NCBI GenBank assembly: GCA_023313575.1 | Contig: JAJTTP010000026.1 | Location: 186,001-250,000, forward strand | Reading direction: 5' to 3' | From: Eutypella sp. D-1 | Lineage: Eukaryota; Ascomycota; Sordariomycetes; Xylariales; Diatrypaceae | Length of the DNA stretch: 64,000 nt | Shown here: in pieces, positions 1 to 11,775 of the stretch | Layout: every line of letters starts with the position of its first letter | Numbering within the stretch: the first letter of the stretch is position 1 | The notes under the pieces: model-generated | What the model saw: the letters and a program-made list of their open reading frames with translations, nothing else | Databases searched by the model: none | What the model was told of the DNA's origin: nothing | Program-made: the position numbers and the translations under genes

Positions 1-902
1 TTTTATGGGGATGAGGAGAACCTTGGAAGGAGGGGAGAGGGGGGGGGGAGGAGAGGAGGAGAGGAGGCTGGGGCTGGGGCTGGGGCTAGAGCTCGGGAAG
101 CCTCACTGGACGACGAAAAAAAGATAGAGAAGGAACGGCCAGACAGAAAAGAGAGAAGGAAAAAAAAAGAGAGATAGGAAGGCTTGGCCCACGTCGACTC
201 CAACGTTTGTGGGGCTGCTCTTTTTTTTATCTTGCAGGTTTTCTTGCCTCAATTTATTTTATTTTATTTTCCCTCCCCTCTCAGCTGAGGATTTTGGTGT
301 CGCATGTCCACTTTCCACACCCACTGAGCGAGTGCAACTTCCATCCATCCAGCCATCCATGACTGCTACAAGTATAAAACGCCAAGTCATCTTTGGACCT
401 AAGATCTTGGCACGCCATTATTTCGCTATTATTTCGTTATCTACCTAGGTTATCTATCTATCCTTGCCTATCTCTAAAGTATTTACACTACACTACTACC
501 TACCTCTACCTCTACTCTATGACAACCTTGAAACCTACCTTACCTTAACTAAAATCAACCTGATTTCTATCAACCAATTTTTGGTTGTTTTTTGTTGTTT
601 TGGTTTGTTTTGTACACACTTCTCTAAGTGGTACATACAATAGCTTTTTCATCCCACATGTAGGCCTCGAAGTGCTCATATATACTATCTATAACTTGCC
701 TTATTAAAAAAAGAGAGAAAAAAAGGACCCCATGCGACGTTTTGCCCTCCTGCGATAAGAAAAAAAAACGTCCCCTCCCACTTCTTCCCACTCCTCCTCC
801 CACTCTTCTTCTATACACCCCTCCTCTCATTCCCACAAAGCGCATAGGCCACCACTTGGCTACTGCAGCAGCAGCAGCAGCAGCAACGCAACAAACACTC
901 GC
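1..902. other. Upstream region of mdv1, no gene
   Basis: I see no convincing gene here. The first 200 bases are a purine-rich low-complexity stretch with a short tandem of GGCTGG-like units near 66-87. Pyrimidine-rich tracts at about 240-285, 440-500 and 760-835 fit a fungal promoter and 5' UTR. A (GCA)n run at about 866-885 lies just upstream of the mdv1 start codon, so it is probably transcribed. Confidence 0.6.
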
Positions 903-3184
903 ATGGACGATTCAGAACTGAACCATGCATATCACGATGAAGCCTCCGTGGGCGAAGATTCCGTGCTTTCGGTACGGTAACCTATCTTCTAATTTACCCT
1001 TCTCTCTCTCTTCAAACACCATGTAGTAGTCACTTAAATGTAGTCAAGTCACTTGAACCACTCTGATCTCCGATCTCTGATCTCTAATTTCTAACCTTTC
1101 GTCTGCCAAAAAACAGTCGCGGGGATTAGAAGCCTTTACCCGCAAAGTAACCACCACCGCCAGCCACTTGGTAGGGCCCATCACAGATCCTACCGGCAGT
1201 CACCACTATCACAACGCCATGGCCGAGGTCCAGAAGCAACTACGGAAACCCGGCATTCAGAGGAGTATGTTCTCTATGGCGAGGACCACCCCGACGGATC
1301 TCGTCCGCTCTAAATTCTCCACTGCCGAGATCCACCATCGTGCCCTGTCCTACGTCCCCGATGATATGCTTCAGAACATCCCCGAGGAGGAGAGTGCCTA
1401 CTCCCTCTTCCAGGGTTTCCAGGCGAGCTTCCCCGAGATGACAGATGATGGCAAGAAACATAGGAGGAGAATCTCCAGGGGTAGAAAGCTGATAGACGAC
1501 CACCCTTCCGATCCCGATAGCCCCCAACATCTGCACCAACTTAAAAAGGAGAGGGTTTCCCTCATGCACGACCTCGAGATGCTCGGCATACGAAAGAACA
1601 TGGCGAGCAGCGAGATCCACGAAATCGATATGAAAATCGCTAACTTGAGTGGTATGAGGAGAATTATACTCGATCGATTGGCCGGCCTGGAGCAAGAGGA
1701 AGCTTTACTAGAACACGATAGTAAGCTTAACCTTCTCCCACCTCTCTCCCACCTTCTCCCTCGCTCTCGATCCTTTTACTGACCCAAACAGTCATGGAAA
1801 TGGAGGGCAAGATAGATGATGCCCAGGTACTCCTGGACGAGGCCGAGTCTATAGCAGCCGCTGCTGAGACAGCGAAATCAGATGACTACGACATGGTAAC
1901 GGATCAAGAAGCGGACGAGTTTATGTCCAAGTCTGTTTATGAAAAGCTTCCAGCCGCAAAGGGTGGCCAGTCCCGGCCTAGGAAAAAATTGGGTCGGCGA
2001 AAGTCGGCAAAGGTCCTGCATGAACATTTCGAGCCGGGCACTCCTATTCGCGAAATCAAAGCCCATACAGATAGCATCACCGCGATAGATTTCGACACCC
2101 CGTTCGGTACCATGGTGACTTCGGCAATGGATGATACCGTCAAGGTGTGGGACCTCAATGCCGGCCGATGCATCGGAATCCTCGAGGGCCATACGGCCTC
2201 TGTACGAACTCTACAGGTGGAGGAGAACTTTCTCGCCACCGGCTCGATGGATGCTACCATTCGGTTATGGGACTTGAGCAAGGCACATTACGACCCGCAA
2301 GGCAGTCAATTCGGTCGGGACGAGGAGGACGACGATGGAATTGCTTTCGAGAACCCCGACGACCATGCCATAGAGCCACCGGAGGGGAGCACGGCAGACT
2401 GCCCTCTATACACCCTGCAAGCGCACATGGACGAGGTCACGGCCATCCATTTCAGAGGCGACGTGCTAGTGTCTGGGTCGGCAGACAAGACGATCCGGCA
2501 TTGGGACCTCGAAAAGGGACGCTGCGTGCAGACCCTCGACGTTATGTGGGCCGCGGCTCAAGCCTCAGCGACTCTCGGGTCCGGCGACTCCACATGGCGG
2601 CAGACGAGCCGGGCGACATCCCAGACCGCCGAATTTATCGGCGCGCTGCAGGTCTTCGAGTCGGCTCTCGCTTGCGGCACGGCAGATGGCATGGTCCGCC
2701 TTTGGGATCTGCGCAGCGGCCAAGTCCACCGCAGCCTCGTCGGACATACCGCCCCGGTCACGTGTCTGCAGTTCGACGATGTCCATCTGGTGACGGGGAG
2801 CTTGGATCGCAGTATAAGGGTAAGTCCCAAGCGGCCTCCTCGGCCTCCATAATCCTTTCCGAGACTTTTTTGGGGGGCTAACCACAATTTTCCAATCCTC
2901 TCAAATAGATATGGGATCTGCGAACGGGATCGATCTTCGACGCGTACGCGTACGACAACGGGATCACGAGCATGATGTTCGACGGGCGACGGATCGCGAG
3001 CGCGGCGGGCGAGGACGTGGTCAAGATCTACGATAAGCTGGAGTCGCGGCAGTGGGAGTGCGGCGCGGGAATCACCCAGGCCGAGGAGAACAAGGTCCCC
3101 GCCATCGTCGACCACGTCCGCATCCGCGACGGCTACATGGTCGAGGGCCGTCGCGACGGCGTCGTTGGTGCCTGGGCCTGCTAG
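903..3184 (+). CDS. mdv1: Mitochondrial division protein 1 (Mdv1/Caf4-type WD40 adaptor)
   Basis: This is the WD40 adaptor that links Fis1 on the mitochondrial outer membrane to the dynamin Dnm1 during fission. Exons are 903-971, 1117-1720, 1792-2819 and 2909-3184, giving 658 aa; all junctions have GT/AG ends and keep frame. The short first exon carries the ATG, and exon 2 opens with the [18 protein letters not shown] segment typical of fungal Mdv1. A helical, charged stretch (about residues 145-260, with regularly spaced Leu/Ile) fits the dimerising coiled coil. The C-terminal half has WD repeats with clear VWDL, LWDL, HWDL and IWDL ends. An acidic insertion (DEEDDDG) sits between two blades. 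The Mdv1 and Caf4 paralogue split is yeast-specific, so one gene is expected in this lineage. Confidence is high for the family, slightly lower for the exact start. Confidence 0.93.
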
Positions 3185-5642
3185 GTTTTGCCTGCCTGCC
3201 TGCCTGGTTGGTTGGTGGTCTTGTACTTGGGCTTGGACCCCATGGTTCAAATTCATGCGTTGGTGTGGTGTGGTGTGCTAGGCGCGTCGCTGCATCCGGG
3301 GCAATACCGTACCGTAACTCCCCGCGTGCCCGTATCTATATAACATACCCCCTGCTGCATATATCATATAGGTCGACGGAAATTCCCAGCGCGCCCTTGC
3401 AATCAATCAATCAAACGATCAATCAATTATATATGCAGTACATATATATATATTTAGCTTGAGCTTGAGCTTGAGCTTGCCTGATCTGATGCTTACGAAA
3501 GAGAGTCCGGAGCCCACGCGTTCCTATCTGCCTACACTTGGCGCAAACATATGGTTCCTTCCATCCTCCCGTTGCTATGTGGTGTGGCAGTAGGCTGTAT
3601 GACGTGAACTTGCATACGAACATAACTTATTTACTTATGTACGAAGAGAAGTTCCATCCATGTTTAGGTATGGAACGGAATAACTATGGGTATTTAGTCA
3701 GCGAATGGATAAGCAAGCCCAACACCATAAGACTGCATCGAGGATTCTGTATCCGCTACACTTATATGAGGTAGTCGGATTCCCTCGATAGTATACTAAG
3801 TAACACACACCCCGAACACCACCGCGTGCTGAACCCCGGGGAGGAGGTGGGGTGGTTGGATATGTATGTATGTACCTACTTACCTACTTGCTAAGGCAGG
3901 GCAGTATAAGTAAGTAACCTAGTAAGTAAGTAGTATGTATGCAATCTGTCTATGTATCTATCTATGGATATAGGAGGCAGAGCTTTATTTCCATCTCTCC
4001 ATCTCCATCTCCATCTCCATCTCCATCTCTATCTCCATTTCCCTGTACTACCTACCTACTACCTACTACCTACTATATCTCTTGGCCTTGGAACTTAGAT
4101 AAGTTTCCTTACCGAGGCTCGAGGTGTAGGGTAGGTATGGAGGGTATGGACGTATGGTATGGCATGGCATTCTCCGTCGCATCCGGGTGGGTGTGAATCG
4201 TTGACAGATAGCTCTCGGGGAGGGGACGGCAGTTAGGGGCCCCCGGTTTATCTCCCCGCACCCCGCAGAGTTAACGAGAGATACTGATTTTAGCAGGGTA
4301 AATTATGTTTTTTTTTTTTTTTGGCTGCCTCCCTAAGTTCAAATGGTCCAATTGGGACCGGGCTGTGACCGTCGATGTTAAATAGTGGTAAAGTCAGGGT
4401 GGCCCGCCGCTACCAATGCCCCCTTTCCTTAAAAAAAAAGGGGGGGGGGGTTGTTTGTTTAGGGGTTAAGTTGCAAAAGCCGACTACATCCTGTGAAACA
4501 CTGGTCCGGTCGAGTGAGTTGACTTAGTGAGATATGTCGGACTGATTACAAACAAACTTGTGGGGGGAGAAACGTAAACAAAGGCTTACGGAGGAACTCA
4601 AGTCTCTTGCTGTGCCATTTTTGTTATTTAGTAGCTTCCGTATATCTTCCTTCCCGGTCACCTGTCTGGATAACTGGGGTAGGTGGGTGGGAAGATTGAT
4701 ACATAATGTAAGATCACGGGCTTTACCGGCGTTAATGGACCTAGCTCCCGGACCCGGTGTTCTTTTTCCATTCCCACGTTCTAGAGAGCTAAGTTTGTGA
4801 AACAGGTCTGTAAGAAGATCATCGCGGGTTTTAACCTGGGATATTGCCTGGGCGCAATTCCATAGACTGGGCAAGATTTTTAGCTTCGTCGGCGTTAATT
4901 TTAGGTTTTAGGTGTTTAGTTGAAAGATAGTTTACGGGGAACTGATCCGTGGATCTGATGGACTGATACTAACTAACCTTTGTTCAGGGTGTGGGCCACC
5001 ACCGCTTCCCGGTGAAGTCATGATATACTTCCTGTCACTTAGGAATGGTGTATTTTAGGAATAGAAATTCAATTAGTCAGTACCTATATCGCATCGCATA
5101 CGCAGTACGAGGGTCTTTCGTATAGGTGCTCCATTCATCATGTATCGTGTCAGTGAATACGTACGTGCAGTATGCAAGTGGTGAGCATCTACGGGAACAG
5201 CTTCGGGGATAAGAACCCCTTTCCGTTGGGAATGAAGTATAAAAGGAGGGAGGGCGTCGTGCCTTCCTGTTTGTAAAGAAGTGAACCAGTTACCAGTCAC
5301 CAGATCACTTGTTCCGTATAAACTCACTTTTTGACTTGCAGAGCTCACCTTCCCCTTCCTGAATAGGAGGCATATTCAAAGTTTCTGTACTCGAGGCAGT
5401 CGCGGCATCATCATCGTCTGTACCTACCTACCTAGGTACCTTCTACCTACTAAGTTTACACTCGGGATAGACCTCAGACACAATTCGACAAACTTGCCTG
5501 TATCTGCCTACTTACCTAGGCATTCATACTTACCATATCATACATAACTTACAACAATCACGTTCACACTCTGAGCAGTTAACCGTCCTAGGACCTAGAT
5601 CGTGCACAGATACATTTCGATTCATTAACTCCTACATCCAAG
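3185..5642. other. Intergenic region with microsatellites and a poly-T tract
   Basis: I see no convincing gene. Simple repeats include a TCCATC-type tandem at about 3989-4040, CTAC/TACC runs near 3870-3905, 4050-4075 and 5420-5455, and AGCTTG repeats near 3457-3480. A poly-T tract (about 4310-4322) and a G-run (about 4440-4450) border a stretch with a 116-codon minus-strand open frame (4524-4874) that I do not recognise. It could be a decayed retroelement but nothing in the translation proves that. The last 200 bases before the next gene are pyrimidine- and CTAC-rich promoter/5' UTR sequence. Confidence 0.5.
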
Positions 5643-6873
5643 ATGTCCCAAACCGCATCTTCCAGGCACCCTTTGACGGCGAGCGCACCACCCAAGAGCC
5701 CGCTGGCCCGCTACCGGGTCCTCTCTCCGACAGCCTCGCTGCGCGTGAGCCCGCTCTGTCTGGGTGGGATGAACTTCGGCGATGCGTGGAAGGGGTACAT
5801 GGGAGCCTGCGACAAGAAGACCACGGAGGGGATCCTCGACTTCTTCTACGAGCAGGGCGGCAACTTCATCGACACCTCCAACAACTACCAGGCCCAGGAG
5901 AGCGAGCGCTGGATCGGCGAGTGGATGCAGAAGCGCGGCAACCGCGACCAGATGGTCATCGCTACCAAGTACACCACCTGCTTCCAGCCCGTCGACTCCG
6001 GCATCAACGTCAACTTCACCGGCAACGGCACCAAGAGCATGCACGTCTCTGTCAACGCTAGCTTGAAGAAACTACAGACCGATTATATCGACCTGGTATG
6101 TGCTTGTCTCCTTTATACACCTTTGCTTATCGAGCCGATATACTGATGAGATCATGTGCTACTAGCTCTATGTTCACTGGTGGGACTTCAGTGCCTCGAT
6201 TCCCGAGGTGATGCAGTCTCTCAACCAGCTCGTCCTCGCCGGGAAGGTGCTGTACCTCGGCGTCAGCGACACGCCCGCCTGGGTAGTCAGCAAGGCGAAC
6301 GAGTACGCCCGCAACCACGGCCTGCGCCAGTTCAGCGTGTACCAGGGGCTGTGGTCGGCGGCGGAGCGGGATGTGGAGCGGGAGATCCTGCCGATGGCGA
6401 AGGCGGAGGGGATGGCGATGGCGCCGTGGGGCTCGCTAGGCGGCGGCAAGTTCAAGACGGCGGAGCAGCGCCAGGCGCAGCGCGGCCAGGGGCGCGCCGT
6501 CGAGGTGTCCGAGCGCGACGTCCAGGTCAGCCGGGCGCTGGAGGCGGTGGCGCGGCGCAAGGACACGCTCTTGACGAGCGTCGCGCAGGCGTACGTCATG
6601 CACAAGGCCCCCTACGTGTTCCCGATCGTGGGCGGGCGGACGGTGGAGCACCTCAAGGCGAACATCGAGGCGCTGACGCTCGCGCTCGACGATGACGACA
6701 TCCGCGAGATCGAGGCCGCCGCTACCTTCGACCACGGCTTCCCCATGGGCTTCCTCTGGGGCGGCAACAAGGCGCCCAGTCACCCCGGTAAAATCTGGCT
6801 CCTCAACATGGCCGGCCACTTCGACTACGTCCCTGAACAACAGCCCATCGCCCCCCGGAAGCTCGGCGAATAG
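5643..6873 (+). CDS. Aldo-keto reductase (aryl-alcohol dehydrogenase / norsolorinic acid reductase type)
   Basis: An NADP-dependent aldo-keto reductase of the AKR9-like fungal group that contains aryl-alcohol dehydrogenases and aflatoxin-pathway norsolorinic acid reductases. Exons 5643-6095 and 6166-6873 join in frame (386 aa, normal for the group). The catalytic tetrad is visible: Asp and Tyr in FIDTSNNYQ, Lys in IATKYTT and His in LYVHWWD. Those are followed by the SDTPAW and PMAKAEGMAMAPWGSL segments that line the barrel, and by the C-terminal cofactor loop IVGGRTVEHLKAN. No polyketide synthase or other secondary-metabolism gene lies nearby, so a general aldehyde or aromatic alcohol role is more likely than toxin synthesis. 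The substrate cannot be read from sequence. Coding GC is high compared with the flanks. Confidence 0.9.
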
Positions 6874-8207
6874 GATTCCGCTCGCGCCTCCGTCCTCTGG
6901 CCTACCTGGCGCTGGTTCACTGGTGGTTACGGATATAGCTACGGCAAAGACAACGCTAACGCCAACGCTAATGCAAACCGTTGGTAATGTGAGGTGTCGT
7001 ATTGGGGTTCTTGTGGAGGGGCTTCGACGGGTTTTCTTGCCTTCGAGTAAGGGAAGGCTGACCTGAGGAAATCGAAATGTATGCAACACGAGAGCTAGGC
7101 ATCATGGACTGGAATCTTTCTGGGGGTTAGCTCGTAAAGGGGGTTTGGGTCGTTTTTGTCGTTTGCTATGCACGGCGGACGGGGTTCATCGAAAGTCTAC
7201 TTGCTGCTGTCTTGCTCGCTAGGCACTCGGTTTGGACTCGGCTTGGAATTGGAAGTTACCATAACTAGGTATGGGATAAGACAGTATTCATAGGAGATCA
7301 AACCAAACCTTTACTGCTTTTTGAACTACGGAACGGAGTTTACTTTTTGAAGTCGAATCGTCTGCATGATTGATAAATGTGGTACTACGAAGGCGCAACT
7401 AATGATATCATACAGATAGACGTCATGCGCGATGGTTTTAGACCTTGCAGGTGAGTTGGTTAGCGGTTTCTCGAAACACAAAGTGATACCGGTACCTATT
7501 ACCTTTGATGTGGTTGTTCGTCTGTTCGGGGACTCAACTCGCTTGAGTTTTCCTAAGGTAAAGGGGGGAGACTATTCTCTGTTATGCCCATAACTATGCA
7601 CCTTCCTAAGAATATTGACTAGCAGTACCTTTATTTCAATTGTGGAACTGTGATACGGGGTATCGACACATATGCAGTCGGGACTTGCTAGGTATGCTTT
7701 GTTTGCCTTGTTATAATCACCTTTAACAATAGTCTTTCTACCTCCTCTTAGGCGTGAAGTTAGCTCTGCGCTCTTTCATAAACACCTGTAAAGAAAGCCT
7801 TGGAAAATTTGTGAAAGTACTGCCACGAGGGTTCTGGAATGGTCGGGTATCGATGCAGCTCAGAGTGGCATCTAGCTCGTCCTGACTGAGCTGAAAGAAC
7901 TGTAAATAGGAGGAACTGGAACTATGAGCCCTGGCTCTTTGTCTCATGTTCCGGGGCCCACGAGAACGAGGCCAGTTGTGATATTAAGAAAGAAGTGATG
8001 CCCCCTGAAAGGAGACAAGGAGATTGTTACCGAACAATGTGTCGAGGCTCACCTATATGTAGACCCTGTTCCCTCCCGGTTTCAAACTGAGGACCGTCTT
8101 AGATCTCGAGATCCCCAGAAACAAAAACAGAAAACCCCAAAAACTCGACGTATACTTGACGCATACCTCGACGCATTACATACCAAGATTTTGAAACCCG
8201 ATATACG
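6874..8207. other. Intergenic region, nothing recognised
   Basis: About 1.3 kb of non-coding sequence between the aldo-keto reductase and the RING gene. A short CTAACG-type tandem near 6955-6970 and scattered open frames below 80 codons are all I see. The distal part is presumably the promoter of the RING gene. Confidence 0.6.
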
Positions 8208-9494
8208 ATGTTCAGTTATAACACTGTCAGTAGTAAGAACGGCAGTATCCTCGGCAGAATTCCTTTCAAGCGTTCTTCTTCTTCTCCTCCCCTTCCTTCC
8301 CCTTCCTCTGCTGCCTTCATGAGCGCCCACGAGACAGCGGTGGACTACTCCTCCGACTCCGACAGCGAGTCCGCCGGCGAGTCCGCGGGCTCAAGCTCCA
8401 GCAGGCAGTACTACGAGCGATCCCCGCGGGCTGCGCCCCGGGGTTCCTCTCACCGCGCCGCACCCAGCACTACAATTATCAACTCCTCGAGCCGATCCTC
8501 GCGCGAGCGCGAGGATCCCCCGGCCCAGACCCAGACCCGGGCGAGACCTATCACGTCGACGACGCGCGTGCGCGTTAACATGACGGTCGAGATCGCCGAG
8601 TACCGGGCGCGCACGATGCAGCCGCCGCGTCTGGTGCGGGAGAACGCGCGCTTGCGCGAGGAGCCGCGCGATAGCGGTAGCAGCAGACGCGGGTCCGCGG
8701 ATACGCGGGTGCGGGTCGCGCCGTCGTCGGCAGCCTCGCGGCGCCGGAACCCGGCGGACTTATCGGACTCGTCGTCCGGGTCGTCGTCGTGGTCGTCTTC
8801 ATCCCCTTCCCGTAACTCTGCGGCGAAGCGCTCGCACCTTGCGCCTGTGACGCAGGATTTTCTTGAGTGGTCGCGCGAGCGGCGGCGGTCGCCTACTCAG
8901 AGCAAGCGCTCTGATGATGGCGGCAGCAGCGTTCTCGGCCACGAGGTCGCAGAGGGCGAGTCGTTCTTCCCGAACCCCAAGGTGGCGTTCCTGATCGACG
9001 AGCCGCGCACCCTGCAGTGTCAGATCTGCCTGGTAACACCGCTAGTGATGGCGGGAACGGCGAAGCAGGCGGGCGACGAAGCGCCGGCGATCCTGCCGTG
9101 CGGCCACGTGGCCTGCACGGGCTGCATCGTCGCGTGGCTCGAGACGCAGGAGTCGTGTCCGTTCTGCCGGGAGGAAATGAAGCACAGCGGGTGCGGGCAC
9201 GCGGTGCAAGCGCGGATTATCGCCGAGGACACGGTTCTGACGCTGCCGCGGACGATTGCGCAGGGCGGTCGTGTTGGCAGTCGGTGCCACGACTGCCGCG
9301 TCGACGCGCTCCGCGGCGAGGCGCTCGATCGCTGGAAGTTGCTTGCCGAGGACCTGAAGGACGCGCGCCGCGCTGATCGCGAGAAGAGTTCCGAGCAGAC
9401 GCGCGCTGCGCTGCGGAAGGCCGAGGAGGCCTTTGAGCTTGCGCCTTCGAGGTCCACTGCTGAGATCGAGGCGAGTGTCGCTGCTGACTGGTGA
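8208..9494 (+). CDS. RING-finger protein with long disordered N-terminus
   Basis: A single-exon gene of 428 aa. Residues 1 to about 260 are low complexity, rich in Ser, Arg and Pro, and look disordered. A C3HC4 RING finger starts near residue 271: CQIC, then a 20-odd residue loop, LPCGH, VAC and TGC, then CPFC. This ligand set predicts an E3 ubiquitin ligase-like protein; substrates are unknown. After the RING come further Cys/His residues (CGH, CHDC) that might add a second metal site, then a charged helical tail. A downstream in-frame ATG at 8319 (MSAHETAVDY) is an alternative start. The stop TGA lies inside a good donor-like sequence (GGTGAGTTT at about 9490), so a further 3' exon cannot be excluded. 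The family is only defined by the RING; I cannot name an orthologue. Confidence 0.8.
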   Translation: MFSYNTVSSKNGSILGRIPFKRSSSSPPLPSPSSAAFMSAHETAVDYSSDSDSESAGESAGSSSSRQYYERSPRAAPRGSSHRAAPSTTIINSSSRSSREREDPPAQTQTRARPITSTTRVRVNMTVEIAEYRARTMQPPRLVRENARLREEPRDSGSSRRGSADTRVRVAPSSAASRRRNPADLSDSSSGSSSWSSSSPSRNSAAKRSHLAPVTQDFLEWSRERRRSPTQSKRSDDGGSSVLGHEVAEGESFFPNPKVAFLIDEPRTLQCQICLVTPLVMAGTAKQAGDEAPAILPCGHVACTGCIVAWLETQESCPFCREEMKHSGCGHAVQARIIAEDTVLTLPRTIAQGGRVGSRCHDCRVDALRGEALDRWKLLAEDLKDARRADREKSSEQTRAALRKAEEAFELAPSRSTAEIEASVAADW

Positions 9495-10205
9495 GTTTGG
9501 GGCTAGTTTCCCAGCCTATCCTTTGCTCCTCCTCTCCTCTTCTTCCATACATAGCCCTTAATCTTTTCTCTTCTGTCACACATAGATGTCCATACACCCA
9601 TACACAGAGATGCACATAAGGGCGACCATAGCATAGGTGAGGCGTTTTGAGGGCGTTTTGCGCGATACCGAGGTGGTATCATGTTTCCTGATTTCCCTGT
9701 TTCCTGCTTTTTAAGGTCGGCATATAGCACTGTGTCGGTGCTGAATTAAATAAATAGAAAAAGAGGTAAAAGGTTTTATAAATTCATTTGATCCGATCTA
9801 ATTCCGGCTGTGAGGCATGAAAGAGATCCTTGGGTGCTCTTTCTCCGTAACATACCTACGTAACCATGTACTTCAAAATCGAGCTCCTTCTCCAATTGGA
9901 AGATGGCTGGGTGGGGGCCCTGTCCAGCTATGGATTGCCCATCTTCGCGCTACTAGTTCTGAAACTAGCCAGATATAGCTTAGACCGTTGCTACCCGGCT
10001 ATGTACCTAGGTATTTCCCAGTACTACATCGTAAGTACCAAAGTAACTGGATTTTTCCATATCAAGATAGCTTCCTTCCTTTCCTCTTCAGCCTTGCATA
10101 TCACAAACAACACAACACGATATACAAAACCCCATACCTCGCGACGACTTCCAGACAACAAGATACAATCGAATAATAACCCGAGGAGGTAACCCCCAAC
10201 CAACC
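9495..10205. other. Intergenic region upstream of lea1
   Basis: Contains an open frame of 108 codons (9866-10192) directly upstream of the lea1 start. Its translation shows no family features and it covers the expected promoter and 5' UTR, so I do not call it a gene. Nothing else is recognised. Confidence 0.55.
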
Positions 10206-11299
10206 ATGAGGCTCACTGCCGAGCTACTCCAGAACTCGCCCTCGTGGCTGAACGCGCTGAAGGAGCGCGAGCTCGAGCTTCGAGGTACGTTTTTAGAAAA
10301 GAGCAGATACTACACTTTTTCTTCTCCCGCTTGATCTAGTTAGGAAAGAGGCAAGATCAGAGTTGATAGCGAGACGCCGCTTTCGTGTGAACGTTTTTTT
10401 TTTAACAGGACACCGCATTCCCGCTATCGAGAACCTGGGTGTCGCAGGTGTAAGTCCTACCCCCCCTCCCCCCTCTCTTCTTGGGCCGATTCTTTCTGGG
10501 ATTTCCTGCTAATGCGAAGTTTCTGCCTTTTTTGTTTGGTCCCCCCCCCCCTGACCACAGCCCCAAGATGCTATAGACTTCGTCGACAACGATATCCAGG
10601 TGCTGGGCAACTTCCCGCTGTCCCCGCGGATACAGACGCTGCTTCTGGCGCGCAACCGCGTGTCCTCCATCCAGCCGACGCTGTCCCACTCGATTCCGAA
10701 CCTGACGAACCTGCAACTGGACTCGAATAACCTGCGCGAGCTCGCGGACCTCGACCCGCTGGGTTCCTTCCCGCGGTTGACGCATTTAGTGCTGAGAGAC
10801 AACCCCGTCACGAAAAAGGAGGTGAGTTCCCCCAAACAACCTGGCCCTATCTCTGTCTCCTATATAATAATACAAGGTCATGGGGGGGAAAGGCATGCAG
10901 CTGACCGCATCCTTAAAACAGCATTACCGGTATTACGTCCTCTGGCGCTGTCGATCAGTCCGGTTCCTGGACTACGCGAAAGTGAAGGACGCGGAGCGGA
11001 AGCGGGCGGAGGAGCTCTTCGGCACGGCGGACGAGCCGACAGAGCTGGCGTCCAAAATCATGGGCATCAAGTCCAAGGCGTTCGACACGGCAGCGGCGCC
11101 CGGCGATTCTACTTCTTCCTCTGCTGGGGGATTGGCGACGAGGATGTCGAGGATCAAACTCACGGATAAGGAGAAGAAGCGTCTCCAGGATATGATCAAG
11201 AAGGCTACGAGCCTTGATGAGATCACCCGCCTCGAGACTATGTTGAGGGAGGGTCGTCTGCCCGCTGGCGTTCATGTCGGTGATGAGATGGAGGAGTGA
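10206..11299 (+). CDS. lea1: U2 small nuclear ribonucleoprotein A' (Lea1)
   Basis: The leucine-rich repeat protein of the U2 snRNP, which forms a heterodimer with U2 B'' on U2 snRNA stem-loop IV in the nucleus. Exons are 10206-10284, 10409-10449, 10561-10821 and 10922-11299, giving 252 aa, close to the family size of about 240-255. The N-terminus MRLTAELLQNSPSWLNALKE is characteristic. Four to five LRR units follow, including IQTLLLARNRVSSI, LTNLQLDSNNLREL and LTHLVLRDNPVTKK, then the LRR cap HYRYYVLWRCRSVRFLDYAKV. The C-terminus is charged and helical. Intron 1 starts after one base of codon 27, so the reading frame is fixed by the join. Position of introns near the 5' end is typical for ascomycete lea1. 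Confidence 0.95.
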
Positions 11300-11775
11300 A
11301 AGAATGATGGGGAGGGAAGGGCTGGGTTGTGGATTTTCGAAAGCCCTTCGTTGCTTGGGGGAAGCGACAGCGACGGGAAAATTGGCCAGGATGGAACATA
11401 CCGTACATACATACGCATGATGCCTACCCACGGAGTGGACGGTTCACGTTACGCAGGCGGGCAGGCATAAACACTTGAGAAAAAGGCACGCACGCTCGGG
11501 ATATACCCCCCACGGTTTAATTGAAGACAAGACATGATTTCACTTTTTCCCACGTAAAACGCGAATTTGTAGTTTTCTCTTTAACAGCTCATGTGAACGA
11601 AGCAATGCCGCGAATAAATTCATATGTATCATTACTTGACGCCAAGAAAGCACACGATGCGCCAATCTGTAGTCTTGAGACGTAACAGCAGCAGGAATTC
11701 CCTGCGACCAGAACGGGGACGGATCATCTGCTTAGTCCCCCCTTTTCTCTTCCCCCTTCCTTCCTTCCCTTATTT
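11300..11775. other. Shared 3' region between convergent lea1 and histone-fold gene
   Basis: Tail-to-tail spacer of 476 bp. It should contain the terminators and 3' UTRs of both genes. No gene or clear structure seen. Confidence 0.6.

Noticed and set aside
1240..1695. 151-codon minus-strand open frame
   Set aside because: It lies wholly within exon 2 of mdv1 on the other strand and has no family features.
2147..2881. 244-codon plus-strand open frame in another frame of mdv1
   Set aside because: Shadow of the WD40 frame, rich in Arg and Pro as expected for an off-frame of GC-rich coding DNA.
5643..6873. Aldo-keto reductase as part of a toxin biosynthesis cluster
   Set aside because: No polyketide synthase, P450 or regulator lies within the window, so similarity to norsolorinic acid reductase does not support a cluster.
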